Assembly: GCA_018398765.1 (NCBI GenBank)
Contig: JAHBMJ010005783.1
Coordinates: forward strand, 18,348-57,682
Reading direction: 5' to 3'
Length of the DNA: 39,335 nucleotides
Source of the DNA: Chromera velia
Taxonomy: Eukaryota; Sar; Chromeraceae
Position 1 is the stretch's first letter, and every line of letters begins with the position of its first letter. Below are positions 1-10,793 of this stretch, in pieces. The position numbers and the translations under genes are program-made. The notes beneath the pieces were generated by a model. It was not told where the DNA came from, searched no databases, and was given only the letters and a program-made list of their open reading frames with translations.

Positions 1-390
1 GGGGGGGGGGGGGGTGTTGGGGGAAAATGACGGTCTTTCGAGGAATTTGGTTGTCGCTCAGTTTCTCTTTACAGACCAAATGAGCAGCCCACAAAGTGGC
101 GCAAAGACGGATTTCTTCAAACTGAAAGAGGAAAAAAGCAGAGAACAAGACGAAACCATCTCTGGAAATCCGCAATTCTGTCGCCGTTGATTTCCAAACA
201 GAGCCTCATCTTTACTGGCTCTGTTGATTTATCAACCTGTCGTTCTGCATTCAATCTATCTAACTGGTTTTGATACTCGATTTGCAAACATACTTCTGCT
301 GCTCTTGTCCAAACCCCCCCATACCGTCTCTCAATCCCTGTTGCCGCTTCCTCTGCCTCCCTCCCTCCCTGTTTCCCTTTCTGCCTGCAG
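1..390. other. Window edge and upstream intron of the AAA ATPase gene
   Basis: The window begins with a run of 14 G. No convincing coding segment is seen before base 391. The last 60 bases are pyrimidine-rich and end in CTGCAG, a typical 3' splice site here, so this stretch is read as the end of an intron whose 5' part lies outside the window. The small open frames in it have no recognisable features. Confidence 0.6.
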
Positions 391-1734
391 GACGGTGTCT
401 CCTCAGACCCCGGTCGCACTGTGCTCATCATCGGAGCCACCAACAGGCCCTTCTTGTTGGACGAGGCTGCGAGGAGACGGCTGACAAAGAGAGTCCTCGT
501 CCCTCTGCCCGACAAAGAGGCCAGGAGGGAACAGATCAGGTCAGAGGGGATGCATTTATTTTTATACAGAAAACAGGAAAAACAAAATGCCCGACAAGGA
601 GGCCAGGAGGGAACAGATCAGGTCAGAGGGGGTGCATTTATTTTTATACAGAAAAAAGAAAAAACAAAATGCCCGACAAGGAGGCCAGGAGGGAACAGAT
701 CAGGTCAGAGGGGATGCATTTATTTTTATACAGAAAAAAGAAAAAACAAAGTGCCCGACAAGGAGGCCAGGAGGGAACAGATCAGGTCAGAGGGGATGCA
801 TTTATTTTTATACAGAAAAAAGAAAAAACAAAATGCCCGACAAGGAGGCCAGGAGGGAACAGATCAGGTCAGAGCTAGGGGAGAGGGGGGCAATGTTGGT
901 GCTGCAGATTTCTCTCTGTGTCACCGTGTTTCTGTGTGACTGATTGATTCTCTGGAACTGCTGTGAGAGCAGTGGGCTTCTCTTCTTTTCTTTTTTTCGC
1001 TTTTCTTGGGGGCTGTTCTTCCTTTTCACAGGACGTCGAGAGCTGTAGTGCCTTTTCTCTCTCGAAGGCAGAATTCGGGACGGGTGATAGGCGATGATTC
1101 AGCGGGGCGAGGAGCAATGAAGACAGACACTTGCGAATGCAGCAGTCGCTGCTCTGTATGAAGTGTTTGGGGGCGACGTATGAGCATGAACATCTGTTTG
1201 TGCGTGGTTGCAGAAAATTGGTCTCGAAGGACGACGGCGGCCTGTCGGGTCTGCAGGAGGGTGACCTGGAGGTGATGGCAGAGAAGACGGAGGGCTTTAA
1301 TGGGAGCGACATCGCGAGTCTTTGCTCTACTGCAACAAGGGTAGGGGAGGGGAGGGGGGGCGTGTGTGTGGGTGTCTCCGATGCTCTCAGTGCTGGATGT
1401 GCGCATCTTTCTCTCTCTTTCTCCTTTCGCCACACACACCCAGAGTTTGTATTTGGGCGCCTTTTTGAGATGTGCATACGCACACGTATAGGTGCAGAAG
1501 GTGTTTGGTGTAAATAAGTAAACGAGTGTGTGTGTGTGTGTGTGTGTGTGCAGAAAGTGTTCCGAGAGCTGAAGGATGAGTACGGAGGACCGCACAAAAT
1601 TCCTGTGGGAGTGAAGAGAAGAGCCATCAGAGTCGATGACCTTCTCTCAGCAGCTGCACAGGTCAGAAGCGAAGAGAGATAGATAAGCAAACAAGAAAGA
1701 AAGAAAGAAAGAAAGAAAAAGAAAGAAAGAAAGA

Positions 1735-1773
<39 letters not shown>

Positions 1774-1882
1774 CGCGAGGAAACATTGATTGACCAATCG
1801 CCTCGATGTCTTCCTTTCCTCTGTGTGACTTGAGGATTGTACTGAATCGGATAGCATTGATACAGTTCTCTCTCTCTCTCTT

Positions 1883-1944
<62 letters not shown>

Positions 1945-2173
1945 TGTCTGTATGCGTGTGCAGACGCACCCGTCTGTCTCAAAGGAGAGCCTGGCGGACT
2001 TTGAGAGGTTTGAGAACGAGTTTGGTCAGTCAAGCAGGGAGGCAGGCGGGCGGTTAGTTCATCTGCAGTCGGTGTCCCACTTCTGATTCTCCAACTGTTT
2101 TATTCGATTCAGCGGTGTCACTCTGGCGCTTTTTTCTCTTGTAGCGCTGAGGCTGAGGAAATGTCTGTTTTGA
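391..2173 (+). CDS. AAA ATPase, meiotic clade (spastin/katanin/fidgetin type), 3' exons only
   Basis: This is the C-terminal part of an AAA ATPase of the group that severs microtubules (katanin, spastin) or acts in DNA repair (fidgetin-like). Exons read as 391-539, 1214-1340, 1554-1661, 1964-2024 and 2145-2173, with intron phases that match at every junction. The first exon encodes the second region of homology, VLIIGATNRPFLLDEAARRR, with the sensor-1 asparagine and the arginine-finger arginines. The second exon ends with FNGSDIASLC, the helical-lid GxSGxDI motif. The fourth holds PSVSKESLADFERFENEFG, the clade's typical C-terminal helix ending in FG. The Walker A and B motifs must lie upstream, outside the window. 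The end is uncertain: without the last intron (donor GTCAGT at 2025) the frame would run to a stop at 2084-2086. Microtubule severing is family inference; the exact subfamily cannot be fixed. Confidence 0.88.
507..874 (+). repeat. 82-bp minisatellite copying an exon end and its splice donor, about 4.5 units
   Basis: Units start with GCCCGACAA at 507, 589, 671, 753 and 835, exactly 82 bases apart. Each unit holds the last 33 bases of the AAA exon (PDKEARREQIR), its donor CAG|GTCAGAG, then a short T-rich stretch ending in TTTTTATACAG and a purine tract. The copies are nearly identical. Because 82 is one more than a multiple of three and no stop occurs, all three forward frames stay open through the array. 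Confidence 0.95.
1530..1942 (+). repeat. Intronic microsatellites: TG, GAAA/GA and TC-TG tracts
   Basis: A TG run at about 1526-1551 forms the pyrimidine/TG tract in front of the acceptor at 1553. A GAAA then GA tract lies at about 1694-1774. A TC run followed by a TG run at about 1868-1942 precedes the acceptor at 1963. These lie in the introns of the AAA gene. Confidence 0.9.
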
Positions 2174-3054
2174 GGTTAGAAGCCAATGTGGCTAGCCACG
2201 ATGCTGTACAAGTATGCATGGGGGTTTCAGCTTGTGCTCAACTCAGTAGCTGGAAGGAAATCTACTTGTGATTGGGAAAAGCCAAAGACGGGAGAAAAAA
2301 TGTGTTCCGTCTCCTGAAACTCTGCTTGCACCGACTTCCCCCTGTCGAATGTCTGCGGTGCTCCCCCTTTCGTTTCTTTTTGACTGCGGTGCTCCCCCTT
2401 TCGTTTCTTTTTGACTGCGGTGCTCCCCCTTTCGTTTCTTTTTGACCACTGCTTTGGTGCTGCAGGCGCGTCCTGAGGGGGGCCTGTGAGTCTTGCCGTC
2501 TCCTTGCCCTCCTTTCTTCTCCGTACTCTGTGGTCTCATTGCGATCTGATCAGAGCACCTCGGCCCCCCTCCAGGCTTCAATGGGCTTTTGGTGCTTCAT
2601 TTCATCGATCGATCGGTGTGGATTCGTGCCGCGTGCTTGAGAGTGTCTGTTGTCAGAATGAAGTGAGATGAACCGGAATGAATTCTTGAGAGAGTCTGCG
2701 TGCCAGCGTGGCCCTTCTGCCTGAAGAGCTCGATCGCGTCTCTGGGGAGACTGGGTATGGAAACCAGCATGCAAGGCAGAAAGGCTGCGATTCACTTTCC
2801 GCCATCCGTGCTTTGAGACGGCAATTTTCCCACAAAATGTATTCATGAAAAGACAATCACCACTGACGCTTTTGAAAAGCATCTATGCACTGTACGTGAG
2901 AGGCTCCCTGGCGGGCTTCTTGGCTAGGCAGGCCGGGGCACTGCATGCGGCTAGCTCTACGGTACACCACTGGCCCCGGAAGTAGTTAAAAACTTGTGCG
3001 GCAAGCCGCCGAGCCGGCGACACCGGCAACTGCATGGAAAGCGTAGTCATCGTA
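2174..3054. other. 3' flank of the AAA gene, no gene seen
   Basis: Mixed-composition DNA containing the 31-bp repeat. No exon with recognisable protein sequence is visible on either strand. A GC-rich block with short inverted segments (about 2900-3035, for example GCCGCCGAGCCGGCG) marks the border to the AT-rich island that follows. Confidence 0.6.
2354..2446. repeat. 31-bp tandem repeat, three identical copies
   Basis: The unit beginning TGCGGTGCTCCCCCTTTCG occurs at 2354, 2385 and 2416 without a mismatch that I can see. It lies in non-coding DNA downstream of the AAA gene. The open frame across it on the minus strand only reflects the repeat. Confidence 0.9.
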
Positions 3055-3850
3055 GGTGAAGTTTTACTTCAAAATGTTGATCGAATTTATGTAAATCATC
3101 AGTAATGGATTATAACTGTAGATCCATGAAATCATTCAAGTTCTCATAATATGATGACTAGTATGATGATGGCGTTGTTGAATATAAACTTACTAGTATA
3201 GTTGATAACGGCTCTATTTAATTATTAAATGATTCATATGAACTGAATTGAATTACGATTCGTTTTATAAATTTTAGGACATCATTGTCCTTCTTATTTA
3301 ATTGTTTTGGGTATTTTTTTGCCACAATCTTGATCCGACTCGATCGTTTAAGTCCTAATAGTCCCAGTCGAGTTTCAAATATTTTTCACATTTTTTTTTT
3401 ACCGGTTTGTCTAGTCGGTAAAACGTTTTAAGTTACGTTTACAAGTTTTTTCTTTAAAAATGTCTCGATATCTGAAGTATATCCTTTGTTGACTAGTGTT
3501 ATAGGGACTTCTGACTAGGCTTGGTAGCAGCATATAACTTATAAATATATCTTACCTTTGCATATTGCCGTAGTGCTATGAAGGTCTGGTAAGCAGTTGT
3601 ATTAGGATGAAATCAGGTACATGCGCATAATATGCATAGTGCGCATGCATGTGGAATAGCTAGGAATTAATTGTGCAGCATACAGTCTCAATGAAGTCAA
3701 CTGTTGTTTGCCTTAAAGACCAGAGATAGCAGAACTACCCATGCATAACAGTACCTTTATTTATATAATTGAACAGTAGCTACGACTAGCTGCTGGCTTC
3801 TCTACGGTTGCCTAATGTTGCCTATCTAGTTGCTTAATAAAAGCCTATAT
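3055..3850. other. AT-rich intergenic island 1
   Basis: About 0.8 kb of strongly AT-rich DNA with no open frame of note, between the 3' end of the AAA gene (+) and the 3' end of the gene at 4745-5449 (-). The change in base composition at both edges is sharp. It is one of five such islands in the window. Confidence 0.8.
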
Positions 3851-4039
3851 GATGTCTCGGGGAAGAGAAATAACTAGAGAAATAAAAGTGAGAAGAAAGG
3901 AGAAAAGAAATGAGGATGTAAGTATAAATCTCGAGAAAAAGAAAGTCATGACTTTAAAGTTTAAATGTGGGAGTCTATATCTATTGAATAGAAAAGACTG
4001 TTGCCATTGAATTCTATCATGGAAGAAGACACGCAAGAA

Positions 4040-4100
4040 GAATGAAGAAGGAACGGAAGAGGGCATGGAAGAAAGAGTGGAAGAAGGAATGGAAGGAGGC

Positions 4101-4135
<35 letters not shown>

Positions 4136-4600
4136 GAAGGAAGGAAGGAAGAAAGAAAGAAAGAAAGAAAGAACGAACGAACGAACGAACGAACGAACGA
4201 ACGAAAGAAAGAAAGAAAGAAAGAAAGGAAGGAAGGAAGGAAGAAAGAAAGAACGAACGAACGAACGAACGAAAGAAAGAAAGAAAGAAAGAAAGGAAGG
4301 AAGGAAGGAAGAAAGGAAGGAAGGAAGGAAGGAAGGAAGGAAGGCATGGAGGAAGGAAGGGAGGAAGAAAGAAAGAAAGAAAGCAAGGAAGGAAGGAAGG
4401 AAGGAAGAAAGGAAGGAAGGAATGGAGGAAGGAAGGGAGGAAGAAAGGAAGGAAGGAAGGGAGGAAGAAAGGAAGGAAGGAAGGAAGGAAGGAAGGAAGA
4501 AAGAAAGAAAGGAAGGAAGGAAGGAAGGAAGGAAGGAAGGAAGGAAGGGACGAAGGAAGATAGCGACGAAGGAAGGAAGCGACGAAGGAAGGAAGAAAAA
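4040..4600 (+). repeat. Long polypurine tract of GGAA/GAAA/GAAC tetranucleotides
   Basis: Roughly 560 bases are almost purely purine on the plus strand, built of GAAG, GAAA and GGAA repeats with two blocks of GAAC (about 4172-4203 and 4252-4271). The long open frames here on both strands (Arg/Lys/Glu-rich or Phe/Leu/Pro/Ser-rich) are artefacts of the repeat and are not genes. Confidence 0.95.
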
Positions 4601-4744
4601 ACAATAAAAAGCAAAAGCTTCGACTACCTCGAGACCGCCGTCTGAATCAGGCTCTTTGATGATCGTGTTTAGCGGCCACAGACCGAAAAACAAAGCAACC
4701 ATGAGGAGTGGTTTTTTGGTAATGAAGAGCGTATACGCCTGTAT

Positions 4745-5449
4745 TCACAGATTCATAATGCATTCTGCCATTTTTTCTTGCGCCAATGCAGCCGTCATTG
4801 ATTCTGCCTCCCCGAAGGCTGAGGTCAATGCCTCAATCAAACTTTGCTTCTTTGACTCACTAGAACTCCCGTCTCCACCAAATATGAGATCCTCTCTGTT
4901 CAACATTTGCTTGATTCCCCTTAAAGCCTCTTCTCGTGTGACCAAATCATCGCTTCGCCGTGCAATTCCTGACGCCCAGGCAGAGCAAACGTCCCTGTCC
5001 GATTCGCACCTGAACATTCCGGGTGACCCAGTACCTGCCATCGTCTCACCACAGATAGAGCAACACGGCCCATCGTATCCACTCGTCGACAGATCACGTG
5101 CGTACTCCCAGATCATCTCAAACGATGCTCGGCCTCCGTCTGCCAGCGTTCGGAGAAGAAGAGCCTCTCCAGGCAACAGGGGTCTTTTCCTGTTAATCAG
5201 TGCGTCTTCTGCAGAGCTCTCCAGGTCCTCTCGAGAGAAGACCTCTGGTGCCATGAGTATCTGCAACAAGATCGACCACACCTCCGAAGTGTCAAAGACC
5301 TGGCCTTCCAAGTCCGAAGGCGTTGGAGTTTCGTGCCATGGCACTGGGGGCGGCACGGATTCGTTGTTGGGGCTCTGCTTGCAACGGCGGCACGCGGCCA
5401 CCAACACGGACCACAGAGCGTCGTGATCGTTCCTGTCAATGGAGGCCAT
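4745..5449 (-). CDS. Intronless hypothetical protein with a possible zinc-binding cysteine cluster
   Basis: An uninterrupted frame of 234 codons from the ATG at 5449. The same frame is open 20 codons further upstream, but without an ATG. It is not recognised. Residues about 130-155 hold a CxxC-x14-C-x6-C arrangement (CCSICG, then FRCES, then DVC) that could bind zinc. The rest is mostly helical-looking and acidic, with LLQILMAPEV and SLIEALTSAFGEAES. Codon composition looks coding and there is no low complexity. It is intronless, unlike most neighbours, and a signal-peptide-like frame ends 96 bases before its ATG in another frame. It could be one exon of a larger gene, a recent retrocopy or a frameshifted secreted protein. 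Function unknown. Confidence 0.55.
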   Translation of the reverse strand: MASIDRNDHDALWSVLVAACRRCKQSPNNESVPPPVPWHETPTPSDLEGQVFDTSEVWSILLQILMAPEVFSREDLESSAEDALINRKRPLLPGEALLLRTLADGGRASFEMIWEYARDLSTSGYDGPCCSICGETMAGTGSPGMFRCESDRDVCSAWASGIARRSDDLVTREEALRGIKQMLNREDLIFGGDGSSSESKKQSLIEALTSAFGEAESMTAALAQEKMAECIMNL

Positions 5450-5544
5450 CCAGTTGATTGGACTGTCGGGCCTCTCACATATAGGCAGAGGGAGTCCACA
5501 TGAAGGCAAGCAACGAAATGGGCGTCAAGCTTGAAGCGGCTCTT

Positions 5545-5649
5545 TCAGGCATAGTTTTCTTCCACTCCCACAACACTTGTGCATGGCTCAACTAAGAACA
5601 ACAAGATGAACAGCACAGTATTCAGTTGCTTGCCCAGATTTTGGTCCAT
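5545..5649 (-). other. Short ORF with signal-peptide-like sequence, out of frame with the next ORF
   Basis: From ATG 5649 the frame reads 34 codons to the stop at 5545. It contains the hydrophobic run LNTVLFILLFLVEP followed by CTSVVG, which resembles an N-terminal secretion signal. It lies directly upstream of the hypothetical ORF at 4745-5449, in a different frame. It may be the true start of that protein, with a small indel or unseen intron between, or a chance ORF. Confidence 0.35.
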
Positions 5650-5698
5650 GAGTCGCTTCTGTCCGTGTCTTCTGGGACTCTTCTCTTCTTGTAAAGTG

Positions 5699-5716
5699 CA
5701 GCAACACGTGTTGCTG
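5699..5716. promoter_or_regulatory. Perfect 18-bp palindrome centred on CACGTG
   Basis: CAGCAACACGTGTTGCTG is its own reverse complement. It lies between two genes transcribed away from each other (start near 5449-5649 on minus, 6095 on plus). CACGTG is the E-box/G-box core bound by bHLH and bZIP factors in many eukaryotes. Related GTTGCAAC-like words follow at 5780-5830. A regulatory role is inference. Confidence 0.4.
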
Positions 5717-6094
5717 TGCGCCTGCAAGGCTGCAACAGTATGGCTGAGTATGCACTAGTTAGCTGCAACGGCATGTGTTGTTGTTGTGCAACAGCATGTG
5801 TTGTTGCAACAAGTTAATTAAGTGTTGCACTCATGCGTTGCATCGCGTGCATGCTGGCCCTTACATGGGCCCTGGAAATTTCGCGGGCCCCCAGCACGAG
5901 GAATGCCCGAGTCAGGCCAGGGTCTGCATATGATCGAATGATGAGAGTCGGCTCAATCGACCCTCAAGTTGCAGCTCGGTCGGGAATGTCTCACAAAGTT
6001 TGGGAGCACTTTTGCACGTGCATGCATAGACAGTGCTACACTGGCAGCAGCATGCCTCAGAAGCTCTCCAAGGGTAAGTAAACCGGAGTCAGCA

Positions 6095-9000
6095 ATGCGA
6101 GACGGCAGGGTGAAGATGAGGAGGTCTCTTCGGGTGTCCCTCTTCCTCCCTCTCGTTCTGCTCTCAGAGACGGCCTCGGGACTGCACCCTCGGCATGAGA
6201 GCAGAGGAGAGTTACGGAGTGCGTTCCTGGTCAGTAGTCAGCACGGACGGGTCTTCAGTCGGAGTCTTGAGGGAAGGAGACGGCGAGGTAGTTCAGAGCT
6301 CTGGGCAGGAGACGGCAAGCTTCCCCCTGGCCCCATAGGAGGAGTGTACATCATGAGTCAAGACGGGGAGATGAAGACCCCCAACCTGTTCGAGGACGCA
6401 AGAGACTTCTTCAGGAAAATCACGAGACCAGACATCACCAGGTTCCCTCCGAGGAGAATGGAACAAGAGTTCGCAGGTGGGGGGGCGTAACTTCAATGCA
6501 GTCTCTCACTCACAAGATGGTTTCGGTGTTCATTCATCGGTACAAGCTCGACCTTTCCAGCTCCTTGTTTTATCTTCTTTCTGTGTCTTTGCTCTATTTG
6601 CCTTCCGCTCTATCCCTCTGTCTGCCGAGACCTTCGCGCTGTCTCGTGCGCATTCTATATATCCACGCATCGATATGTAATCCTGCTCTTCGCGATGCTC
6701 CCTTGATTTCCGACCAAATAAGCAGTCTTTCTCTCTCTCTTCCTGTCTTTACGTTTATTTTATCTCTCCATGCGCAATCCATCTGTCTTCTATGCACACT
6801 CCGTCTCCCTTTGACGTCAACCACAGTCTGTCCATCTGCGCGTGCTTTCTGTCTATTTCTTTTCCAGCGCACCCCTTGCCGGTTTCTCACCAGACCATCT
6901 CACAGCACGAAAAGGAATAGACGGTGCGGCATTGAACTCTGTTCGTGTGCCTTCGTCCTCGCATTTTGCTTTCATTGTGCTCGATGGATTTGTGCATGAA
7001 TGAGAGAGCGTGCAGTTTTGCTGATGCGCTCGTCGTACAACGCGACGGACGAGATGGACTTCGTTCCTATGGACGGTCAGTCAGCAGCCGGGGATGGCGT
7101 CTTGAGGATGATCAGACTTCCGCTTGCAGAATTCTAAGAACAGGCTATCAGGGTACCCCAAGAGGGAGGGAGGAAGGGAGGGAGGGAGGGAGGAAAGAGT
7201 CGATTAGTAATGCAGTCAGTCAGTCGGGTGAGGTAGCTGGGATTGGGTTTGCGGTTGGTATGGGATGTATGATCAGTTGAATGTGAATGGACGGGCAGAT
7301 CGACGGACTGCATGCCTACCTGTCTGCCTGCCTGCGTGACTGACCAACTCTCTGTCCGACCGACTGACTGACTGTTTTGACTGTCTGTTTGTGTGCTCCA
7401 ATGCAGAGTTCCAGAAGGATCAGTTTCTGAAGAGACAGGCCGAGTGGGAGGGGTACAAGGACAGAGTGGCACTTGCAGACCTGCCCATGATACAGGGGGA
7501 CCTTCCGAACCCTCTGTATCTGGATTTCATGTCATATATTCAGGTACGCTGGTGCATTGGGTTTTCTTTTGCATGCATGACTGCATGTACTGATCTGTCT
7601 GATGTCCTGCTGTTCTCTCACGCCTCCTGCTAACTCCCTCTCTCACTAATGCATATGCGCGAACACAAACGGTACTTTCTCGATCAAGCCGAATTCAACC
7701 AAGGTTGTCTCCAGAGCCAGGCATGTTCTTGGAGGACGAAGGGAGGCCTCTTCCTTCTCTCTCACCTTGACTGTCACCCTGCAAAAAACAATCATTGCAC
7801 CCAGTAGCCTTCTGTCGGTCTTCAATTTTTTGTGTTTCTCCTTGTCTGCACACATGCGCGCTTTTTCTGTTGCCCGCCGGGATGCATGCAGTACCACACG
7901 ATAGAGAAGAAGATGCGTCCGGGCACTGCACGGCAAAAGTTCTTCGAGAAGAACGGGGCGGAGGGGACGGTGTCGGTAGTGCAGAGACCTCCAAGCTTAG
8001 AGGACGACCGGGTGTTGCCCAGGGAATTTCTTGAGAGGGTGAGTTTGCCAATCTGCGTTGTTTGGGAGGGCGTGGATGGATGTCTCTGCCTGCTGCCTGC
8101 CCTTCGGTGCCTGAAAGGATCCCCAGAAGATCCATTTGGTCCAGTGCAGAATGCAAGAGCCGTCTGAGCAGAAAGTTGAGAGGCAAAAAAACAAGGAAGA
8201 AACAAAAAAGGAAAAAAGGAAGGAAGGAAGAAAGATGTCAGAGCTCTCTTTCTTTTACTTCCGTTTCGCTGTCTTTTAGAAAGCTCCCACTCTCGTTTTT
8301 GTCTAACCCCCTTTTGTGCTTACGATGCGACTTCTGCTTGTCTGTCACCCTTTTTCGTTGCAATTTGTCTTCTTTGCGGCGTTTGGCATCTGACTGACAT
8401 GCACAGAAGAGAGAACGTTCACTCTGCATGTCAATTTTCTACGTGCAGGTAGGCGACCGCCTCCTTCGTTGGATGGTTGACAAGTACAACACGTCCCCCA
8501 ACAAGAGATGTTGCATGATCCGGTCGGCAGGGGGAGAGGAGAGGAGAGGACAGACAGCTGCCTCCTCGGCTTCTTCCCTGCTTTGTGTCTTTTTTGTTTT
8601 CTTCTCTTTTGGTTTTTGTGTCTGCCTACTAAAGCTCCTTCAATGGAGATTATTGGAACGCGCTGGTGCACGGAGTGAAGAACGAAATTAATCCAGAATG
8701 GGTGGTTCCCTCAGCAGTGTGAACGGGGGTGGGTGATAATGAAGTGTCGTGACGTCCGAGACGCTTTCATGCAGGCACACTTTTTTTTTCACTTTCTATT
8801 TCTTTTCGTTTGTTCGTCTGTAGAGATGCGCAGCGTGAGATTCGAATTGAATGTGATACGACAAGTTCAGCCGCCACAGTATCTTCTTGACTCCTGCCTG
8901 TCTCGGGTGCCTGCAGATTTGCGAAGCAGCCATCTCTTGACTTTATTGTATCAAACTTGAAACAAATCGGGGAAATTTTTGTCCAAAATGGGTACTGTGA

Positions 9001-10030
9001 CAAGGTCGTAGTGCAGAAGTACGAAGACCTCTGTGAGTCCCTGTTTGGGTCTGCCTGCAGTATTTTTCAAATTCGCTGCATGCCTGTCATTTGTTTGCCT
9101 TCTTGTTCTCTCTCTGTGTGTTTGTCTCTCTGTGTCTCTTTCTCTCTGCCTCTCTCTCTTTCTCTCCCCCTTTCTCTCCTTCTTTCTCTCTCTCTTTCTC
9201 TCTCCCTTTCTCTCTCCCTTTCTCTCTCTCTTTCTCTCTCCCTTTCTCTAGCTCTCTGAGACACACAGACGCGGCAGGGAGAGATGGTCCGTTTCTGCTG
9301 GTGGGCCTAAAAGGAAAATCTCTTCTCTTTCCTTTCGACAACAACCGTTGCCTCGCCTGTCATTTGGCACTCTTCTCTATTGCATGCTTTTTTGCACAAG
9401 GTTGCACCTGTAAGGCGACGCATTGAGTCTAGCGCCCTTTCTCCGCATCTTCTTTCAACGACTTGCTCTTCCTTCCCTCTGTTCCCGTCTTCTTTCTTTC
9501 TCTTTTTCGTTCTTTCTTTCTTTCTTTCCTTCCTTCCTTCCTTCCGTGCCTCGATCGGTGTGAGCGCAGTCTCACCGAAACGGATTCGGTTCACCTCTCT
9601 CCTGCCAGCAACCCTCTGGTCCTATCAGGTCGGTCATCTAGGGGGGGAAATGGGCTGGGGGTATGAGAGAATTCATCAAAGATGAACCAAGTCATTCATC
9701 ATCGTGTCCATCCCCGATCGACTTGCTTCTCTTTGCGCCTTCTCCGAAAGTTCCTCTTCTCACTCACTGCTGCAATGAAATGTGTCAGCGAGGACGCTAG
9801 GGGACGGACCTATGAAACAATGAAAGAGACAAGCCGTTGCCTTTCCTTGTAGGAAGGGACGGAACAGAAAAGGCATTGAAACAAGCCGATCACTGATGTC
9901 GGACTGTGAGCTGTCTTATCAGGATAGGGTGCACATGACTAGTCAGCCGGCTTTGAGGGGACGTCTGGCACAAAGGACCCCGCCTGACAGGCGGGCAGAC
10001 TGAGTGTCTTGTCGATTTTCTTTTTGGTTT

Positions 10031-10100
<70 letters not shown>

Positions 10101-10793
10101 CCTATCTCCACCTATTGATTTGCTTCTTTGGTTCCGTCCTTTGATCTTTTATGCAGGTTCTGAAGGGAGAGGAGAGCCGAATCACCAACGACTTTGACGC
10201 CCGTGTCGTCATGGCGTATCTCCGAAAGTCCGTCCGTCCGTCAGTGATCGAGTTAGCCGGTTAATCAGTTGGTAATAATGGGCACACTGCTAGGTTCTCT
10301 TCTGGTAATGTTGGTAATCAAAAGCGAGTGCCCTGCTTGGGAGGGGAGGATTTCTTTGGGTGTCATCCAGTGTGAGCGTACATCTGTACTCTTTGTTTGT
10401 TTACCGAGACGGAGTGTCGCTTTTGCATCTGCGATTGCGAGGGTAAGGGCATTTTTTTATTAGTTCATTCTCTGTTTCATTCGTTCATTCATTCATTCAT
10501 TCACTCATTTTTCTCTTTGTTCTTGCCCATGCCTTTCATGGCTTTTCTACTGAAGCCAGGGACCCACCGAGCCTTGCTTGACGTTGGAACGATGATCTGC
10601 CCGGATGTGCTCCGTTGTCTGTCTGTCTGTCTGCAGATGCGGTGTGAAGGTGAGGCACGTGGCGACTGTAGTGGACGGGAGAGAGATGCAACACGATTTC
10701 ACGCTGATAGGAGAGCCTTCCACAGGGCCTAATTTGAACAGCCTCAACAACATTTTGGGAACCTCTAGTCAGGAGGAGGTGGGGGACGTCTGA
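6095..10793 (+). CDS. Orphan multi-exon protein with bipartite plastid-type leader
   Basis: Ten exons can be chained: 6095-6476, 7407-7543, 7892-8038, 8449-8522, 8635-8718, 8824 to about 8878, about 8930-9032, 9570-9628, 10157-10227 and 10637-10793, giving about 420 residues. All junctions agree in phase except around 8878-8930, where the exact splice is unresolved. The N-terminus has a basic then hydrophobic signal segment (MRRSLRVSLFLPLVLLSETA) followed by a stretch rich in Arg and Ser but poor in acidic residues. That is the pattern of a signal peptide plus transit peptide used for plastids bounded by extra membranes. The mature part has no family I recognise; distinctive pieces are LPNPLYLDFMSYIQ, FNGDYWNALVHGVKNE and CGVKVRHVATVVDGREMQHD. 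ATG 6116 is an alternative start. Plastid location is inference. Confidence 0.72.
9103..9250 (+). repeat. CT-rich microsatellite in an intron
   Basis: About 150 bases of TCTC/CTTTCTCTCC repeats inside the intron between exons ending at 9032 and starting at 9570 of the orphan gene. The Ser/Leu-rich and Arg/Glu-rich frames over it are repeat artefacts. Confidence 0.9.
10033..10100 (+). repeat. TC run followed by TG run in an intron
   Basis: A (TC)n stretch changes directly into (TG)n at about 10065. It lies about 60 bases before the acceptor at 10156 of the orphan gene and may be part of its extended pyrimidine tract. Confidence 0.9.

Noticed and set aside
4042-4702. Long open frames on both strands over the purine tract (Arg/Lys/Glu-rich or Phe/Leu/Ser/Pro-rich)
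   Set aside because: They exist only because tetranucleotide repeats lack stops; several frames on both strands are open at once.
8428-8960. Open frames 8428-8691 and 8733-8960 taken as continuous exons
   Set aside because: Donors at 8523 and 8719 and acceptors at 8634 and 8823 give a continuous protein in a different frame (CCMIRSFNGDYWNAL, PSAVDAQREIRIE), so these frames run through introns.
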